Below are positions 52,771-64,000 of a stretch of 64,000 bases of DNA, in pieces. This DNA comes from Streptomyces phaeoluteigriseus (GTDB lineage: Bacteria > Actinomycetota > Actinomycetes > Streptomycetales > Streptomycetaceae), in assembly GCF_001896135.2 (NCBI RefSeq), contig NZ_MPOH02000016.1, positions 523,010 to 587,009 on the forward strand. The letters are read 5' to 3'. Each line of letters starts with the position of its first letter. Positions within the stretch are counted from its first letter, which is position 1. Position numbers and translations under genes: made by a program. The notes below the pieces were generated by a model. The model was not told where the DNA came from and searched no databases. It saw nothing but the letters and a program-made list of their open reading frames with translations.

Positions 52771-55700
52771 TCAGCCGTGTTCGGGGGCCGGGAAGTAGCC
52801 GCTGCGCGCGAAGAACTCGATGTAGGTGTCGAGGAGTTCGTCCAAGACGGGCGGGCAGTCGATTCCGGTGCCGGCGAGGGCGGTGGTCGTGCCGGTGGTG
52901 GACATCGCCGGGTAGAAGGACTCGCTGTCCTCGATGAGCAGTTCGACGGCGTCCAGCAGAGGGGCGATGGCGTTGTCCGCGCCGGCCCTGATCAGGTCGA
53001 ACCAGTCGGCCTGTGCCGTCTCGGTCACCTGGTAGCCGGCGGTGCGCAGCCGGCTCACGATCCGCTCCAGCGTCACGTGGCTGTCGTTGTAGAGATGGAA
53101 GGTGTCTCCCGCGGCGGACTCCGCCCGCGACAGGGCCACCAGGGCCGCGCTGGCGTAGTCGACCGGCATCAGCCGGAACACGCCGGGCAGGTCCCGGGGG
53201 GCACAGCCCGCCTGGAGGATGCCCTTGACGGTCAGCCACACGAAGTCCCGGGTCTGGCATGCGCCGTTGGTCCGGTCTCCGGCGACCTGGTCGACGCGGT
53301 AGACGTTCACCGGCAGTCCCCGGTCGCGTGCGAGGTCGATGATCTGCTCGGCCACCCATTTGCTCTGCGTGTAGCCGTTGGGCAGCGCCCGGCCGGGTCC
53401 GGTCGGGTCGGTCACCTCCAGGGGCACGCCCCGGGTCACGGGCCCGGGGAAGACGCCGGTGGTCGAGACGTGGTGCAGGGGCACGGTGCGGTGCCGGGCG
53501 GCGAGCCGCAGCAGTTCCCGCGTGCCGTCGACGTTCGCCGCGCGCAGCGTGGGGTACGGCTGGATCCAGTTGACCGCAGCCCCGGCGTGATAGACGGCGT
53601 CGACGGTGCGGGCGAGCCGGTCGAAGTGGTCCTCGTCGAGCCCGAGCCGGGGTGCGGCCAGGTCGCCCACGACGACGCGGAGCCGCTCGGGGTCGACCTC
53701 GTCCCAGATGCGGTACCACTCGAGGTTGGCCTTCAGGCGCCGCAGTCCCCCGTCCTCGTCGGCGGCCCGGACCAGGCAGTGCACGGTCGCCCCGGTCGTC
53801 GCCATGAGGTCGCGCAGCAGGAAGGCACCGAGGAAGCCGGTGGCGCCGGTCAGCAGCACCTCCCGCGGGTTCGGGGCGACGCGGACCACCTCGTCGGCGG
53901 GCCGGATGTCCTCCGCGAGGGTGATCTCCGCGGCGAAGTCGGTCTCCGGCACCGGTGCCGACGCCGGGTCCCCGCCGGGCAGCACCTCGGCGCACAGGTG
54001 GGCGGCGAGCTGACCGGGGGTGGGCCGGTCGAAGACGAGGCTGGCCGGCATCCGGCTGCCCACCGCCTCGCTCAGGCGGTTGCGGAGTTCGACGGAGGTG
54101 AGCGAGTCGAAGCCCAGTTCGGTGAAGCGATGGTCCACGCCGATGGCACCGGGGTCGGGGTGGCCGAGTACCGCGGCCACCTCGGCGCGGACCACGTCGA
54201 GGACGACGCGGAAGCGCTCCTCCTCGGAGCAGCCCTGAAGGAGGGTGGCCAGTGAGGCCGCGCCGAGGGCGCCGTCCTGTGCGCTGCGGCGCAGCGGGGT
54301 CCTGGCCAGGTCCGCGAAGAGCAGGGGGGCCCGGGTGGGGTGTTCGCGCAGGGTGGCCACGTCGACGGGGACGCCGACCAGGGTGGCGTGGCCGAGGCGC
54401 AGCGCGAGGTCCAGGGCGGCGGGGCCGCGGTCGGAGGCCACGAGGCCGAAGCCGGAGCGGACGATGCGGTCCACGTCCGCCTCGTCCAGACCGGCGGCCA
54501 TCGTGCTCAGCTGCTCCCACAGGCCCCAGGCCACGGAGGTCGCGGGGAGTCCGTGGGCCTTGCGGTGCAGGGCCAGCGAGTCGAGGAAGGAGTTGGCGGC
54601 GGCGTAGTTGGCCTGGCCCGCGCTGCCGATCACCCCGGCGAGGGAGGAGAACAGCACGAACGCCGAGAGGTCGAGGTCCCGCGTGAGGTCGTGCAGATGC
54701 CAGGCGGCGTCGACCTTGGGGCGCAGCACGGCGTCGAGCCGTTCGGGGCTCAACGCGGTGACGAGGCCGTCGCTGAGCACACCCGCCGCGTGCACGACAC
54801 CGGTCAGGGGCCGGTCGGCGGGGACGGCCGCGAGCAGTTCGGCGAGCGCTTGCCGGTCGGCGGTGTCGCAGGAGGCGATGGTGACCTGGGCGCCCAGTGC
54901 GGTGAGCGCGTCGCGCAGGTCGTCGGCACCGGGCGCGGCGGGGCCGCTGCGGCTGGTCAGCAGCAGGTGCCGTACGCCGTGTTCGACGACCAGGTGCCGG
55001 GCGAGCAGGGCGCCCAGGGTGCCGGTGCCGCCGGTGATCAGAACGGTTCCGTCCGGGTTCCAGGTGCCGCCGGGCAGGGTGTCGGCGGCCGGTTCGGTGA
55101 CGCGTGCCACGCGCGGGACGAGGGCCCGCCCGGCGCGCAGGGCGGCTTGGGCCTGGCCTGAGCGTACGAGGGCGGGCAGCGCCGCGCGGGAGGCCTCGTC
55201 CCCGTCGATGTCGACGAGGACGAACCGGCCCGGCGACTCCGCCTGCGCCGAGCGGAGCAGGCCCCACACGGCGCCGGCCGCGAGATCGGTGACGTCCTCG
55301 TCGCCGACCGCGACGGCGCCTCGGGTGACCAGAACCAGCGGCACGTTCTCCAGGCGGTCGTCGGCGAGCCAGCGCCGGACCAGTTCCAGGGCCCGGTGCG
55401 TGGCGTCGTACACGGCGCGCACGGGGTCACCGCCCGCGGGCGTGGCGTGCCAGGAGAGCACGGCGGCCGGGGGACGGGGCCCGGCGACGGCCGCGCGACG
55501 GCGTCCAGGTCCGCCGCCGGTGCCGCGTCGAAGCGGTCGGTGTCCAACTGCACCAGGGCGAGGGGCTCCTCGTCGGCGGTGAGCCGGAGGTGCCGCCAGC
55601 CGACGCGCAGCAGGTCGTCCTGTACACGGGCCGCGCCGCGGCCCAGTTCGGCGGGGGTGACGGCGCGCGCGGTGAGCGATTCGATCGTGGCCAGCGGCCG

Positions 55701-58700
55701 TCCTTGCTGGTCGGCGACGGTCACGGTCACGGCGTCCGGTCCCAGGGGGCGGATGCGTACCCGCAGGGCGGCGGCGCCGGTGGCGTGCAGGTGGAAGCCC
55801 CGCCAGCGGGTGGCGAGCCACGCCCCGGTCGCTCCGGCCGGGTCCAAGGCGAGCGGCAGCGGCCGCAGCGCGGCCTGGAGCAGTACGGGGTGGAGGGCGA
55901 AGTCCGTTGCCTGGCGCTGGAGTTCGTCGGGCAGCCGGACCTCCGCGTACACCTCGTCGCCGCGGCGCCAGACGGAGGTCGGGTGGCCGTCGCCGAGCCG
56001 CTCGTGGACGGCGTCCGGTGAGAGCGCACGGGCTCCGGCCGGCGGCCACTGGGTCAGCCCGTCGGCGCCGCCGGTGCCCTGCCGGCCGAGCCGGCCGGAG
56101 GCGATGCGCTGCCAGGTCACGTCGCCGCCGTCGGGCCGGGCGTGCACGGTGAAGGCGCGCGCGCCGGACGGGTCCTCTTCGGCGACGGCGATCTGGATCT
56201 GTGTTCCCTGCCGTTCGGGGAGCACCAGGGGCTCGTGGACGGTGAGTTCGTCGACGGCGTCGAGGGCGAGTTCGTCGCCGGCCCGCACCGCCAGCTCCGC
56301 GAGCAGGGCGGGTGCCGCCACCGTCGCGCCGTGGAGGGTGTGTCCGGCCAGCCAGGGGTGGGTGCGCGCCGAGAGTCTGCCGGTGAGGAGGGTCTCGCCG
56401 GAGGCGGCCACGGCGACGGCCGCGCCGAGCAGCGGGTGGCCGGCCGCGGCCACCCCCAGGCGGCCCGGGTCGCCGGCGGTCACGGACGCCTCGTACCAGT
56501 GGCGCTCGCGCTGGAAGGCGTAGGTGGGCAGGGGTACGCGACGTACGTCGTGCCCGGCGAAGAGGGTGGGCCAGTCAACGGTTCCGCCGCCTACGTGCAG
56601 CTTGGCCAGCGAGGTCAGGAACTGCGTCATGCCCCCCGCCTCGCGTCGCAGGGTTCCGACGACGACGGGGCTGTCGAGACCGTCCTCCAGAACGGGTGCC
56701 AGCACCGGGTGGGGCCCGACCTCGACGAAGGTGTGGTGCCCGTGGCCGACCAGGACGCGGGTCGTCTCCTCGAACTCCACGGGCCGGCGCAGGTTCCGGT
56801 ACCAGTACTCTGCGCCGAGTTCGGTGGTGTCCAGCGGGCCGGCGGTGACCGTGGAGTAGAAGGGCACGGTGCCCTGCCGGGGGCGTATGGGCGCCAGGTC
56901 GTGCAGCAGCCGGTCGCGGATCTCCTCCACCTGGGCGGAGTGGGAGGCGTAGTCGGCGTGGAAGCGGCGGGTGCGGATGCCCTCGGCCTTGCACCCCTCG
57001 ACGAACTTCTCCAACGCCTCGTGGTCGCCGGACACGACCGTGGACCCCGGACCGTTGACGACCGCGATCGACAGCCGGTCGCCCCATCCCTCGATGCGGG
57101 CGGCCAGTTCGTCACGGGACAGGGCCACGGAGGCGATGCCGCCCCGGCCTTCGAGGACGCTGGTGACCTGGCTGCGGATGGCCGCCACGCGCGCCGCGTC
57201 CTGGAGGGTCAGTCCGCCGCTGACGTAGGCCGCGGCGACCTCGCCCTGGGAGGATCCGACGACGGCCGCGGGCTCGACTCCGTGCGCACGCCACAGCGCG
57301 GCCAGGGACACGGCCACCGCGAAGGACACGGGCTGGATGACGTCGACCCGGTCGAGCGACGGGGCGCCGTCGGCCTGGCGCAGCACGTCCTCCAGGGACC
57401 AGTCCACGTAGGGCGCGAGCGCTTCGGCGCAGGCGTGGATCTGCGCGGCGAACACCTCGGAGCTGTCGAGGAGTTCGACGGCCATGCCGGGCCACTGGCC
57501 GCCCTGGCCGGGGAAGACGAAGACGGTCCTGCCGGGTTCGGCGACCCGTCCGGTGACCACGTGCGCCGAGTTCTCGCCGGTGCTCAGCGCACGCAGACCG
57601 GCGAGCACCTCGTCCTGTCCGGTGCCGATGACGGCGGCCCGATGGCCGAGCTGGGAGCGGCCGGTGGCCAGGGAGTAGGCCACGTCCCACGGCCGCACGT
57701 CGGCCGCGCCCTCCAGGTGGGACAGCAGCCTGCGGGCCTGGTCGCGCAGCGCCTCGGTGGATTTGGCGGACAGGACCCACGGCGGGGTGAGCGTGCCGTC
57801 GGCCGGCGCGGGCGGGACGGGTTCGTCGGTCTCGTCCGCCGCGGGGGCCTGCTCGATGATGACGTGCGCGTTGGTGCCGCTGGCACCGAACGCCGACACG
57901 GCGGCGCGGCGGGGGCGTCCGGTCTCGGGCCAGGGGCGGGCCTCGGTCAGCAGCTCCACCGCGCCCGCGTCCAACCCCCACAACCCCTCCGGCGACGACA
58001 CCCCACCCGGATAACGGCACGCCATCCCCACGATCGCGATCGGCTCGTCCGCGGTGGCCCGGGCCTTGGTGCGCCCGGTCGCGGCCGGCTTCCCCTGCTC
58101 GACGACGCGTTCCAGAAGGTAGGTGGCCACGGCGCCCGGCGCGGGGTGGTCGAAGACGAGGGTGGCGGGCAGCCGCAGGCCGGTGGCCCGGGTCAGCTGG
58201 TTGCGCAGTTCGACGGCGGCCATGGAGTCGAAGCCGATGTCCTTGAAGGCCCGCTCCGGGGCGATGGCGCCGGCGCCCGTGTGTCCCAGGACGGCGGCGA
58301 CCTTGTCCCGGACGAACGCGAGAACGGCTTCCTCGCGCGCGTCGGCGGGGAGCTGGGCGATACGGCGCGTCCAGTCGGACGCCGCCGCGGCGGTCGGCCG
58401 GGACCGCGCCGCGACCGGCCGCGTGCGCGGCGCGAGGTCGCGCAGGAGCGGGTGCGTCGCGTCGGCCGCCGTCCCCGCCGGCCGCAGGGGTACGAGGGCC
58501 AGCAGGGGGGTGTCGGCCGCCAGGGCGGCGTCGAACAGGGCCAGGCCGCGCTCGGGGGTGAGCGGGGTGATGCCGGCGCGCTCCCAGCGGGCCGTCTCGG
58601 CGTCGCCGAGGGTGGCGCCCATGCCGTGGGCGGTGTCCCACAGGCCCCAGGCCAGGGAGGTCGCGGGCAGGCCGCGGGCACGCCGGTGCTGTGCCAGAGC

Positions 58701-61700
58701 GTCCAGGAAGGTGTTGCCCGCCGCGTAGTTGGCCTGGCCGGCGGTGCCGAGGAGGCCGGTGACCGAGGAGAACATCACGAAGGCGCGCAGGTCGAGCCCC
58801 TCGGTGAGTTCGTGCAGGTGCGAGGCGGCGTCCGCCTTGGGCGCCAGGACGGCGTCCAGGCGCTCGGGCGTCAGCGACAGGACGGTCGCGTCGTCCAGGA
58901 CGCCGGCGGTGTGCACCACGGCGGTCAGGGGCCGGTCCCGCGGGACGGATTCCAGGAGTGCCGCGAGGGCGGCGCGGTCGGTGACGTCGGCCGCGGCGAT
59001 GCGAACCTCTGCGCCCAGGTCGGTCAGTTCGGCCACGAGTTCGCTCGCACCGGGTGCGTCGGGGCCGCGTCGTGCGGCCAGCAGGAGGTGACGGACGCCG
59101 TGTCCGGTGACCAGGTGGCGGGCGAGCAGCGCGCCGAGGGCACCGGTGCCGCCGGTGATCAGGACCGTGCCGTCCGGGTCGAGGCGGGTCGGGTCCGCGT
59201 CCGTGCCGGGGGCGGCCGGTCCGAGTCGGGGCACCCGCAACGTGCCCGCGCGCACGGCGACCTGGGGCTCGCCGCTGGCGAGGGCCGCGGCGAGCTGCTC
59301 GGCGGTGGCATCGGGGTCGAGGTCGACGAGGACCAGTCGGTCGGGGTGCTCGGACTGCGCGGCGCGCACGAGGCCCCACACCGGGGCCGTGGCCAGGCCG
59401 GTGACGTCCTCGCCGGGCAGGACACCGATCGCCGAACGCGTCACCAGGGCCAGGCGCGCGTCGGCGAACCTCTCGTCGGTCAGGAACTCCTGGACCATGC
59501 GCAGGGCGCGGTGCACGAAGACGTGCCCGCCGCCCTCGGGCGACGGCAGGTCGTGGAGGCGTACGACGACGGTGTCGGCCGGTGCGACGGCGCCGAGGTC
59601 GTCGCCGGCCTCGACCCAGTCGGCGGGCGCCTGCCCGGGTGCCGGGGCGAGGACCGGCCACCGCACCTCGTACAGCGCGGAGTCGGTCGTGGTCGCGGGG
59701 GCGACCGCAGGGTTCCTGGTGACGGGGCGCAGCGTCAGGGCCGCGACGTCGGCCACCGGGGCGCCGGTGGGGTCGGTCAGGGAGAGGGCGAACGTGTCCG
59801 TGCCCTGGGGGCTGATGCGGACCCGCAGTTCGGTGGCGCCCGTCGCGTGCAGCGTGACCCCGGACCAGGCGAACGGCAGCCGGATCGCATCGTCGGGGCC
59901 GGCGGGCGCGGCACGCAGGACCAGAGGATGCAGGGCGGCGTCGAACAGGGCGGGGTGCAGGGCGAAGCGGTCGGCGCGGTCCTGGCCGGACTCGGGCAGC
60001 CGTATCTCGGCGTACAGGTCCTGGCCGTCGCGCCAGGCGGCCACCAGGCCCTGGAAGGCGGGACCGTAGCCGTAGCCCAGCCCCGCCAGACGGGGGTAGA
60101 CGTCGGTGAGCGGTTCGGGTTCGGCCGTGGCGGGCGGCCAGGGCGCCGGATCGCCGGCCGCCGGTGCCGCGACGTCCTGCGGGGCGAGGGTGCCCGTGGC
60201 GTGCCGGGTCCACCGGCGGCGGGCGGCGTCGTCGGTGTCGGGGCCGGCGTGGACGGTGAAGGCCCTTCGGCCCGAGGCGTCGGGTGCGCCGACCGTCACC
60301 TGGACGCGGACGCTCTGGCCGGCGGCCAGCGGCAGCGGGGCCTGGAGCGTGAGGTCCTCGACGTGCGGTGCGTCCGTGACGTCGCCCGCGGCGACGGCGA
60401 GTTCCAGGAAGGCGGTGGCCGGCAGCAGGACGGTGCCGTCGATGGCGTGGTCGGCGAGCCACGGGTGACTGTTCAGGGAGAGGAGGCTGGTGAGGACGGT
60501 GTCGTCGCTGTCGGCCAGTTCGACGACGGTGGTGAGCAGGGGGTGGTCGGCGGTGTCCAGGCCGAGGCCGCGCGCGTCCACGGGGGGCGTCGGGGGCCAG
60601 GCCAGAAGTGTTCCCGCTGGAACGGGTAGGTGGGCAGGTCGACAAGGCCCGCGCCGGGGAAGAGGCCGGCTGCGTCGAGCGGGGCACCGGCAGTGTGGGC
60701 GCGGGCGACGCCTTCGGCCAGGGTGAGGGTCTCGGGGCGGCCCGCGCGCAGCAGGGCGACGGCGGTCGTGCGGTCGCCGGTGTCACCGGTAACGCCCGTA
60801 TCGCCGATGCCGCCGGTGCCGCCGCTGTCGCCCGTGTCACTGCTGTCGTCGAGGGCGCCGTGGACGAGCGCGGTGAGCACGGCGTCGGGGCCGAGTTCGA
60901 CGAGGACGTCGGTGCCGAGGCGGGCCAGTTCCCGGGTGGCGTCCAGGAAGCGCACTCCGGCACGGATCTGCCGGCTCCAGTAGTCCGGGGACGTCAGCTC
61001 GGCCGGGTCCGCGAGCCCGCCGGTCACGGTGGACACCAGGGGGACGGTGGCGGGCTGGAGGGCGAGGCCGGCGGCGATCTCGCGGAACTCGTCGAGGATG
61101 CCGTCCATGTGCGGCGAGTGGAACGCGTGGCTCACCTTCAGCTCGGTGGTCTTGCGTCCCCGTGCCCGCCAGATCTCGGCGACGGCCCGTGTGGTGTCGG
61201 CGTCGCCGGAGATCACCACGGAGCGCGGGCCGTTGACGGCGGCGACGGACACCGCGTCCTCGTGGCCGGCCAGCGTGGGGAGCACCTCCTCCTCGGCGGC
61301 CTGCACGGCGACCATGGCGCCGCCGGGGTGGGCGGAGGCCATCAGGCGGGCGCGGGCGGTCACGAGGGCGGCTGCGTCATCGAGGGTGAGCACCCCGGCC
61401 GCGTGGGCGGCGGCGAGTTCGCCGATGGAGTGACCGGCCACGAAGTCCGGCGTCATGCCGTGGTGGGCGAGGAGCCGGAACAGGGCGACCTCGAGGGCGA
61501 ACAGGGCGGGCTGGGTGTAGGCGGTCCGATGCAGCAGGGCGGCGTCCGGGTCACCCTCGGCGGCGAACATCACCGCGCGCAGGGGCCGTTCCAGGCGGTC
61601 GGCGAACGCGGCGCACACCTCGTCCAGCGCCTTGGCGAAGACGGGGTCGGCGGCGTACAGCTCGCGGCCCATGCCGTTGCGCTGGGCGCCCTGGCCGGTG

Positions 61701-64000
61701 AACAGGAAGGCGGTGCGGGTGGTGTCGGCGGCCCGGCCGGTGATCACGTTCGCCGTCGTGTCCCCGGCGGCCAGCGCCTCCAGGGCCGTCAGGCGCTCCT
61801 CGACCGTGTCGCCCAGCACGGCGGCCCGTTCCGCGAAGGCGGTGCGGGTGGCGGCCAGTGACCGGCCGACGGCGGTGGCGTCGGCGTCCGTGCCGAGCAC
61901 GGCGCGCAGCCGTGCGGCCTGGGCGCGCAGCGCCGGCAGGTCGCGGGCGGACAGCAGCCAGGGGCCCGGGACGCCGGTGCGCGGGCCCGGCCTGGATTCG
62001 GTCACCGGCTCGGCGGCGGGGTCGTGTTCCAGGACGACGTGCGCGTTGGTGCCGCTGATCCCGAAGGAGGAGACGGCAGCCCGGCGTGGACGCCCGCCCG
62101 TGTCGGGCCAGGCCGTGGTGTCCGTGAGCAGGGAGACCGGGCCGGCGGACCAGTCCACGTGCGGGGTGGGCTCGTCCACGTGCAGTGTCCTGGGCAGGAC
62201 GCCGTGCCGCATGGCCTGCACCATCTTGATGACCCCGCCGACACCGGCGGCGGCCTGGGTGTGTCCGATGTTGGACTTCAGCGAGCCGAGGCGGAGCGGC
62301 GCGGAGGCGTCCCGGCCACTGCCGTAGGTGGCCATGATGGCCTCGGCCTCGATCGGGTCGCCGAGCCGGGTGCCGGTGCCGTGTGCCTCCACGGCGTCCA
62401 CGTCGGTGGCGGTGAGGCGGGCGTCGGCCAGGGCCTGGCGGATGACGCGCTGCTGGGCCAGCCCGCTGGGCGCGGTCAGGCCGTTGCTCGCGCCGTCCTG
62501 GTTGACCGCGGAGCCCCGGATGACGGCGAGGACCTTGTGGCCGTGGCGGCGGGCGTCGGAGAGCCGCTCGATCAGCAGCATGCCCACGCCCTCGCTCCAG
62601 CCGGTGCCGTCGGCGGCGGCCGCGAAGGACTTGCAGCGTCCGTCGGGGGCCAGGCCGCGCTGGCGGGAGAACTCGACGAACATGCCGGGCGAGGACATGA
62701 CGGTGGCGCCACGGCCAGGGCCAGGTTCGTCTCCCCGGCGCGCAGGGACCGGATCGCGAGATGCAGGGCGACCAGGGAGGAGGAGCAGGCCGTGTCGACC
62801 GTCATCGCCGGGCCGAGCAGACCGAGCTGGTAGGCGATGCGCCCGGACATCACACTGGACGTGCTGCCGGTGAGGACGTGGCCGTGGACGCTGTGCGGCG
62901 CGTCCTGCAGCCGGGGTCCGTACTCCAGCGCGGTCGCGCCGACGAAGACGCCGGTACGGGTGCCGTGCAGGGAGGCGGGCAGCACTCCGGCGCGTTCGAC
63001 CGCCTCCCAGGAGGTCTCCAGCAGCAGCCGCTGCTGCGGGTCCATGGCCAGTGCCTCGCGGGGTGAGATCCCGAAGAAGGCGGCGTCGAACTCCCCGGCG
63101 TCGTGCAGGAATCCGCCGTGGCGTACGGCGCTCCTGCCCTGCCGGCCGGGGTCGGGGTCGTACAGGTCGGCGTCCCAGCCCCGGTTGTCGGGGAAGGCGG
63201 TGACGGCGTCGGTCCCGTCGACGAGGAGCCGCCACAGGTCTTCCGGTGACGCGACGTCACCGGGGTAGCGGCAGGCCATGCCGATGATCGCGATGGGCTC
63301 GTCGCCCGCGGTGCCGGGTCCGTCGGAGCCCTCCTGCCCGGCGCCGAGGAGTTCGGCCGTGACGAACTCGGCGAGGTCGGCGGGCGTGGGGTGGTCGAAG
63401 AGTGCTCCGGTGGGCAGCCGCAGGCCGGTGGCGGCGGCCAGGGAGGCGCGCAGTTCGGTGAGCATCAGGGAGCTGAAGCCCAGCTCGTTGAAGGCGGTGC
63501 GGGGGGCGAGGTGCTCGTCGGGCGCGTAGGCCAGTACGGACCTGATGTGGGCGTCGACGAGGTCGCGCACGGCGCGTGCGCGGTCGGCGGCGGGCAGGCC
63601 CGCCAGGTGTGCGCCCAGCTCGCCGCGCGGGCTCGGCCCGGCGCCGGCGTCCGTGTCCTGCGCACCGGCGAGGGCCTTCGGCGCCTCGGCGGGCGTGGAC
63701 GGCCCGGCTGCCGGGGTGGGTGTGGTGCCGGCGCGCGCGGTGGTGTCGAACCAGTGGTGCCTGCGCTGGAAGGCGTAGGTGGGCAGGTCGACGCGGCGGG
63801 CGCCGTGCGCCTCGTACAGGGCGCCCCAGTCCACCTCCGCGCCGTGGACGAACGCCGTGGCCAGCGCGGTCAGCAGGCTCCGCGGTTCGGGCCGGTCGCG
63901 GCGCAGCACGGAGACGGCCGTGGCGGCGTTCGGGTCCTGGAGGCTGTCCTGGGTGAGCGCGGACAGGACGCTGTCGGGCCCGACCTCGACGAAGGTGGTG
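52771..64000 (-). CDS. Modular type I polyketide synthase, 3' part, ending in a thioester reductase domain; three frameshifts and one gutted ketosynthase
   Basis: The N-terminal part is off the window. Approximate order on the minus strand: AT end and ACP (64000-63340, GFSSLM); KS (63303-62020, DTACSSS Cys at 62785); AT (about 61720-60830, GHSIGE and HAFH, malonyl-type); DH (about 60480-59780, [10 protein letters not shown] and DAALHP, looks active); KR (about 59180-58600, LDD motif, QANYAAGN); ACP (about 58330-58090); truncated KS (58058-57830); AT (57530-56660, GSSQGE and YASH, methylmalonyl-type); degenerate DH (56440-55690, Asp replaced in LLQAALRP); KR (55060-54510); ACP (54220-54000, GFDSL); thioester reductase (53870-52790, [24 protein letters not shown]). 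The chain should leave as an aldehyde or alcohol. One base is missing near 62712, 60582-60587 and 55490. The second KS jumps in frame from SPEGLWG to DAGAVELL, losing its catalytic core. Confidence 0.9.

Noticed and set aside
56142-60629. Very long plus-strand open frame (about 1495 codons) opposite the PKS
   Set aside because: Composition is Gly/Arg/Val/Asp-rich with no domain. It is the antisense shadow of the high-GC PKS gene, which carries clear DH, KR, ACP, AT motifs on the minus strand.

Overview
The window is high-GC actinomycete DNA, almost certainly Streptomyces. The codon use, AAGGAG/GGAG ribosome-binding sites, GTG/TTG starts, Tat signals and gene content all fit. Nothing resembling rRNA, tRNA or CRISPR was seen.

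Left part (1 to about 19.7 kb) is primary-metabolism chromosome. In order it carries a xylose-type ABC binding protein (xylF-like), the ROK regulator rok7B7, an NgcEFG-type N-acetylglucosamine/chitobiose ABC transporter with a DasR-like site, a tandem array of 34-bp repeats, a secreted GH92 alpha-mannosidase, a DUF2975/XRE pair, several small cytoplasmic genes, aconitase, a DUF4236 peptide and an XRE-MurA fusion. The order xylF-rok7B7-ngcGFE ... aconitase ... murA2-like matches, as I recall it, the SCO6009-SCO5998 block of S. coelicolor (knowledge plus inference; alignment not run).

Right part (about 20.3 kb to the end) is a biosynthetic gene cluster that runs off the right edge. It starts with a regulatory island: a SARP activator, an IS701-like gene, an ArpA-type gamma-butyrolactone receptor and an AfsA-type butenolide synthase. 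Next come tailoring genes: a short-chain dehydrogenase, two antibiotic glycosyltransferases, two imine-reductase-like proteins, a second TetR regulator, three HsaA/ActVA5-like two-component flavin monooxygenases with one flavin reductase, two Tat-exported FAD amine oxidases, a P450 with its ferredoxin, and two SnoaL/SgcJ-like small proteins. A 4-aminodideoxy-hexose pathway follows (rmlA, rmlB, rmlC, 2,3-dehydratase, aldo/keto reductase, C4 aminotransferase). A coupled CCR-KASIII-3-hydroxyacyl-CoA dehydrogenase cassette probably supplies an unusual extender unit. The last gene is the 3' end of a modular type I PKS that terminates in a thioester-reductase domain. Together they suggest a glycosylated, reductively released polyketide whose aldehyde is elaborated through amine/imine chemistry. 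I cannot match it to a named product.

The most useful new signal is regulatory. Several transcription units are preceded by paired heptamers (A/G)TTACCG-N4-(A/G)TGACTG on an 11-bp period, followed exactly 19 nt later by a TAGCGT-like -10. This is the geometry expected of a SARP operator.

Caution: at least nine single-base indels, nearly all in G/C runs, break otherwise normal genes (xylF twice, a maleylpyruvate-isomerase-like gene, a SUKH gene, aconitase, afsA, PKS three times). One PKS ketosynthase has also lost its core in frame. The indels look like sequence-quality problems; the ketosynthase loss may be assembly or real.
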